From the NCBI GenBank assembly GCA_033675265.1, contig JAUJYZ010001245.1:98262-162261 (forward strand): DNA of 64,000 nt. Direction: 5' to 3'. This DNA is from Actinostola sp. cb2023. Taxonomy: Eukaryota; Cnidaria; Anthozoa; Actiniaria; Actinostolidae. The notes beneath the pieces were generated by a model. That model was not told the DNA's origin. It was given only the letters and a program-made list of their open reading frames with translations, and searched no databases. This document shows positions 62,937-64,000 of the stretch, piece after piece. The first letter of the stretch is position 1; each line of letters begins with the position of its first letter. Both the position numbers and the translations under genes were made by a program.

Positions 62937-64000
62937 ATGTCTGAAAAGGGGTACGCACATTTCTGCATGACGCGCGTTTGTCTCTCACGCAATCGTATCC
63001 ATGTAAACTTTACAAATATGTAACCTAGCCTTGTCATCGAACGTTAAGAACGAGAAAAGAATACAAAATTAATAATATATTCCAATAAATAATCACGATT
63101 GTTCAGATGTTCTAAACTGGCGTTCTATTGACGTGCGCAAAACACGATTTGGATCGAAAATAATTTCACCAAAAACTAAAGCGTCTGTTCAATATTTAAA
63201 AGCAATTCAGCAACCTCACAGTGAACCGAATCGTAAAAAAAAGTGTGGCGTCTCAAGATCTACTGTATTGAGAAGTGCAAAGGAAAAGGAAAAGTCATAA
63301 AATCTAGGAAAAAAAAGCTGGACGTCGAAGGAAATTTAACGAGCGCGAGGAAAGACGCATTCGTCGTGCGGTCCAAGCATGTGTAAATTTTACATTTTAA
63401 TTCTATAACATATCTATTTCAAAACGCTAGTCTATATATCGACCTCTCCATGCCATGTTCTTGACCATTTACATAAGTATGTACATACATTATATCCTGG
63501 ATTAAGCGGATGTCCTTTCACTGTGACAGTGACAGTGTGAATGACATTCAACAGTATCGGTCAACGGTCAACGCTTATTTATAAAGGATATGACTTGATA
63601 TACTAAGTAACGTTTGTTGACCGTAGACCGATACTGTTCAATTGTCATTCACACTGTCACGATGTCATGTACGTGCCTTCAGTGCGACGAGAGTATTAAA
63701 TGGTTCAATCGCGAGGCGCGAGGAGCTTTTCGCAGAGAGTATTATGATTATGGTTCAATCGAGGAACTTATAACAATATATATCTATACTGCGGTATTAC
63801 CGAGGAAGCTTGCGACGAGGGTATTATAATACACTGCTTATAGTAATTGATAAGTCCTTATCATGGTATCCTTCTAATACTTAGTAGTGATAACTTCCAT
63901 CCTATCCCCGTGTTGTGCAGTCCCCCTCCCCCCACCACTAGAAAGTTAATTACGTACTTCAACGGAGCTCTGTTGAATGTTCATTCGGATACATGTGTAT
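62937..64000 (+). repeat. Array unit 12 (type C, cut by window end)
   Basis: Like units 5 and 9 but with numerous single-base indels and more substitutions towards 64,000. Confidence 0.85.

Larger units (their letters stand above)
46209..64000. repeat. Satellite-like tandem array, 12 units of 1.41 or 1.68 kb
   Basis: Units are nearly identical head-to-tail copies. Long units (type A) contain a 272-bp MITE; short units lack it and come as type B (junction gacagacattctgaa) or type C (gacagacatgtctgaa plus a 3-base gta insertion in caatcgtatcc). The order is A A A B C B A B C D B C, with D rearranged. Conserved small open frames of 76 and 80 codons in each unit reflect sequence homogeneity, not coding selection. 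The array continues past the window end. Confidence 0.95.

Overview
The window looks like nuclear DNA of a metazoan, most likely a cnidarian (anthozoan-like). It is AT-rich, its genes have GT-AG introns, it holds a small cluster of single-exon rhodopsin-class GPCR genes, and it is crowded with (TTA)n tracts, foldback elements and DNA transposons. No bacterial-style operons, rRNA, tRNA or CRISPR were seen. The species assignment is inference.

Backbone. The region is a tandem series of diverged GPCR duplicons, D1 (1-~23,900), D2 (~23,930-29,215), D3 (38,448-~45,270) and D4 (~45,270-46,208). Their GPCR genes are all on the minus strand: a frameshifted pseudogene (17,392-18,290), a small relic (~23,935-24,047) and two intact genes (24,581-25,477 and 39,933-40,829). 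D4 keeps the sequence that lies 3' of the gene, but the gene itself is absent. Comparing duplicons gives empty sites for several insertions.

Insertions. (1) 574-16,117: a 15.5 kb unit with TIRs (CATGAGGAGCCCCG) and TA at both ends. It carries a 14-exon gene for a large transposase-like protein with a C-terminal Ulp1-type cysteine protease, a two-exon C2H2 zinc-finger gene, and an intronless HND-type protein kinase gene transcribed divergently from the zinc-finger gene. This is the best candidate for an undescribed system. (2) 16,137-16,917: a small TIR element containing a Penelope-like fragment. (3) 19,331-23,110: a 3.8 kb TIR element with a GTA duplication and a decayed multi-copy gene. (4) 29,216-38,447: a 9.2 kb TTAA-flanked element with TIRs of about 570 bp and unrecognised, minisatellite-rich cargo. 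(5) 27,555-29,107 and 42,863-45,268: two copies of another inverted-repeat element.

Right end. From 46,209 to the window end lies a satellite-like array of 12 units of 1.41 or 1.68 kb. Each unit holds a decayed Tc1/mariner-type helix-turn-helix fragment and a 42-bp inverted repeat. Long units also carry a 272-bp MITE. Diagnostic variants show higher-order structure. The array starts exactly where a fourth GPCR gene would be expected.

Several short hammerhead-ribozyme-like motifs occur next to Penelope-like sequence. All family names come from motif recognition by eye; no database search was run.
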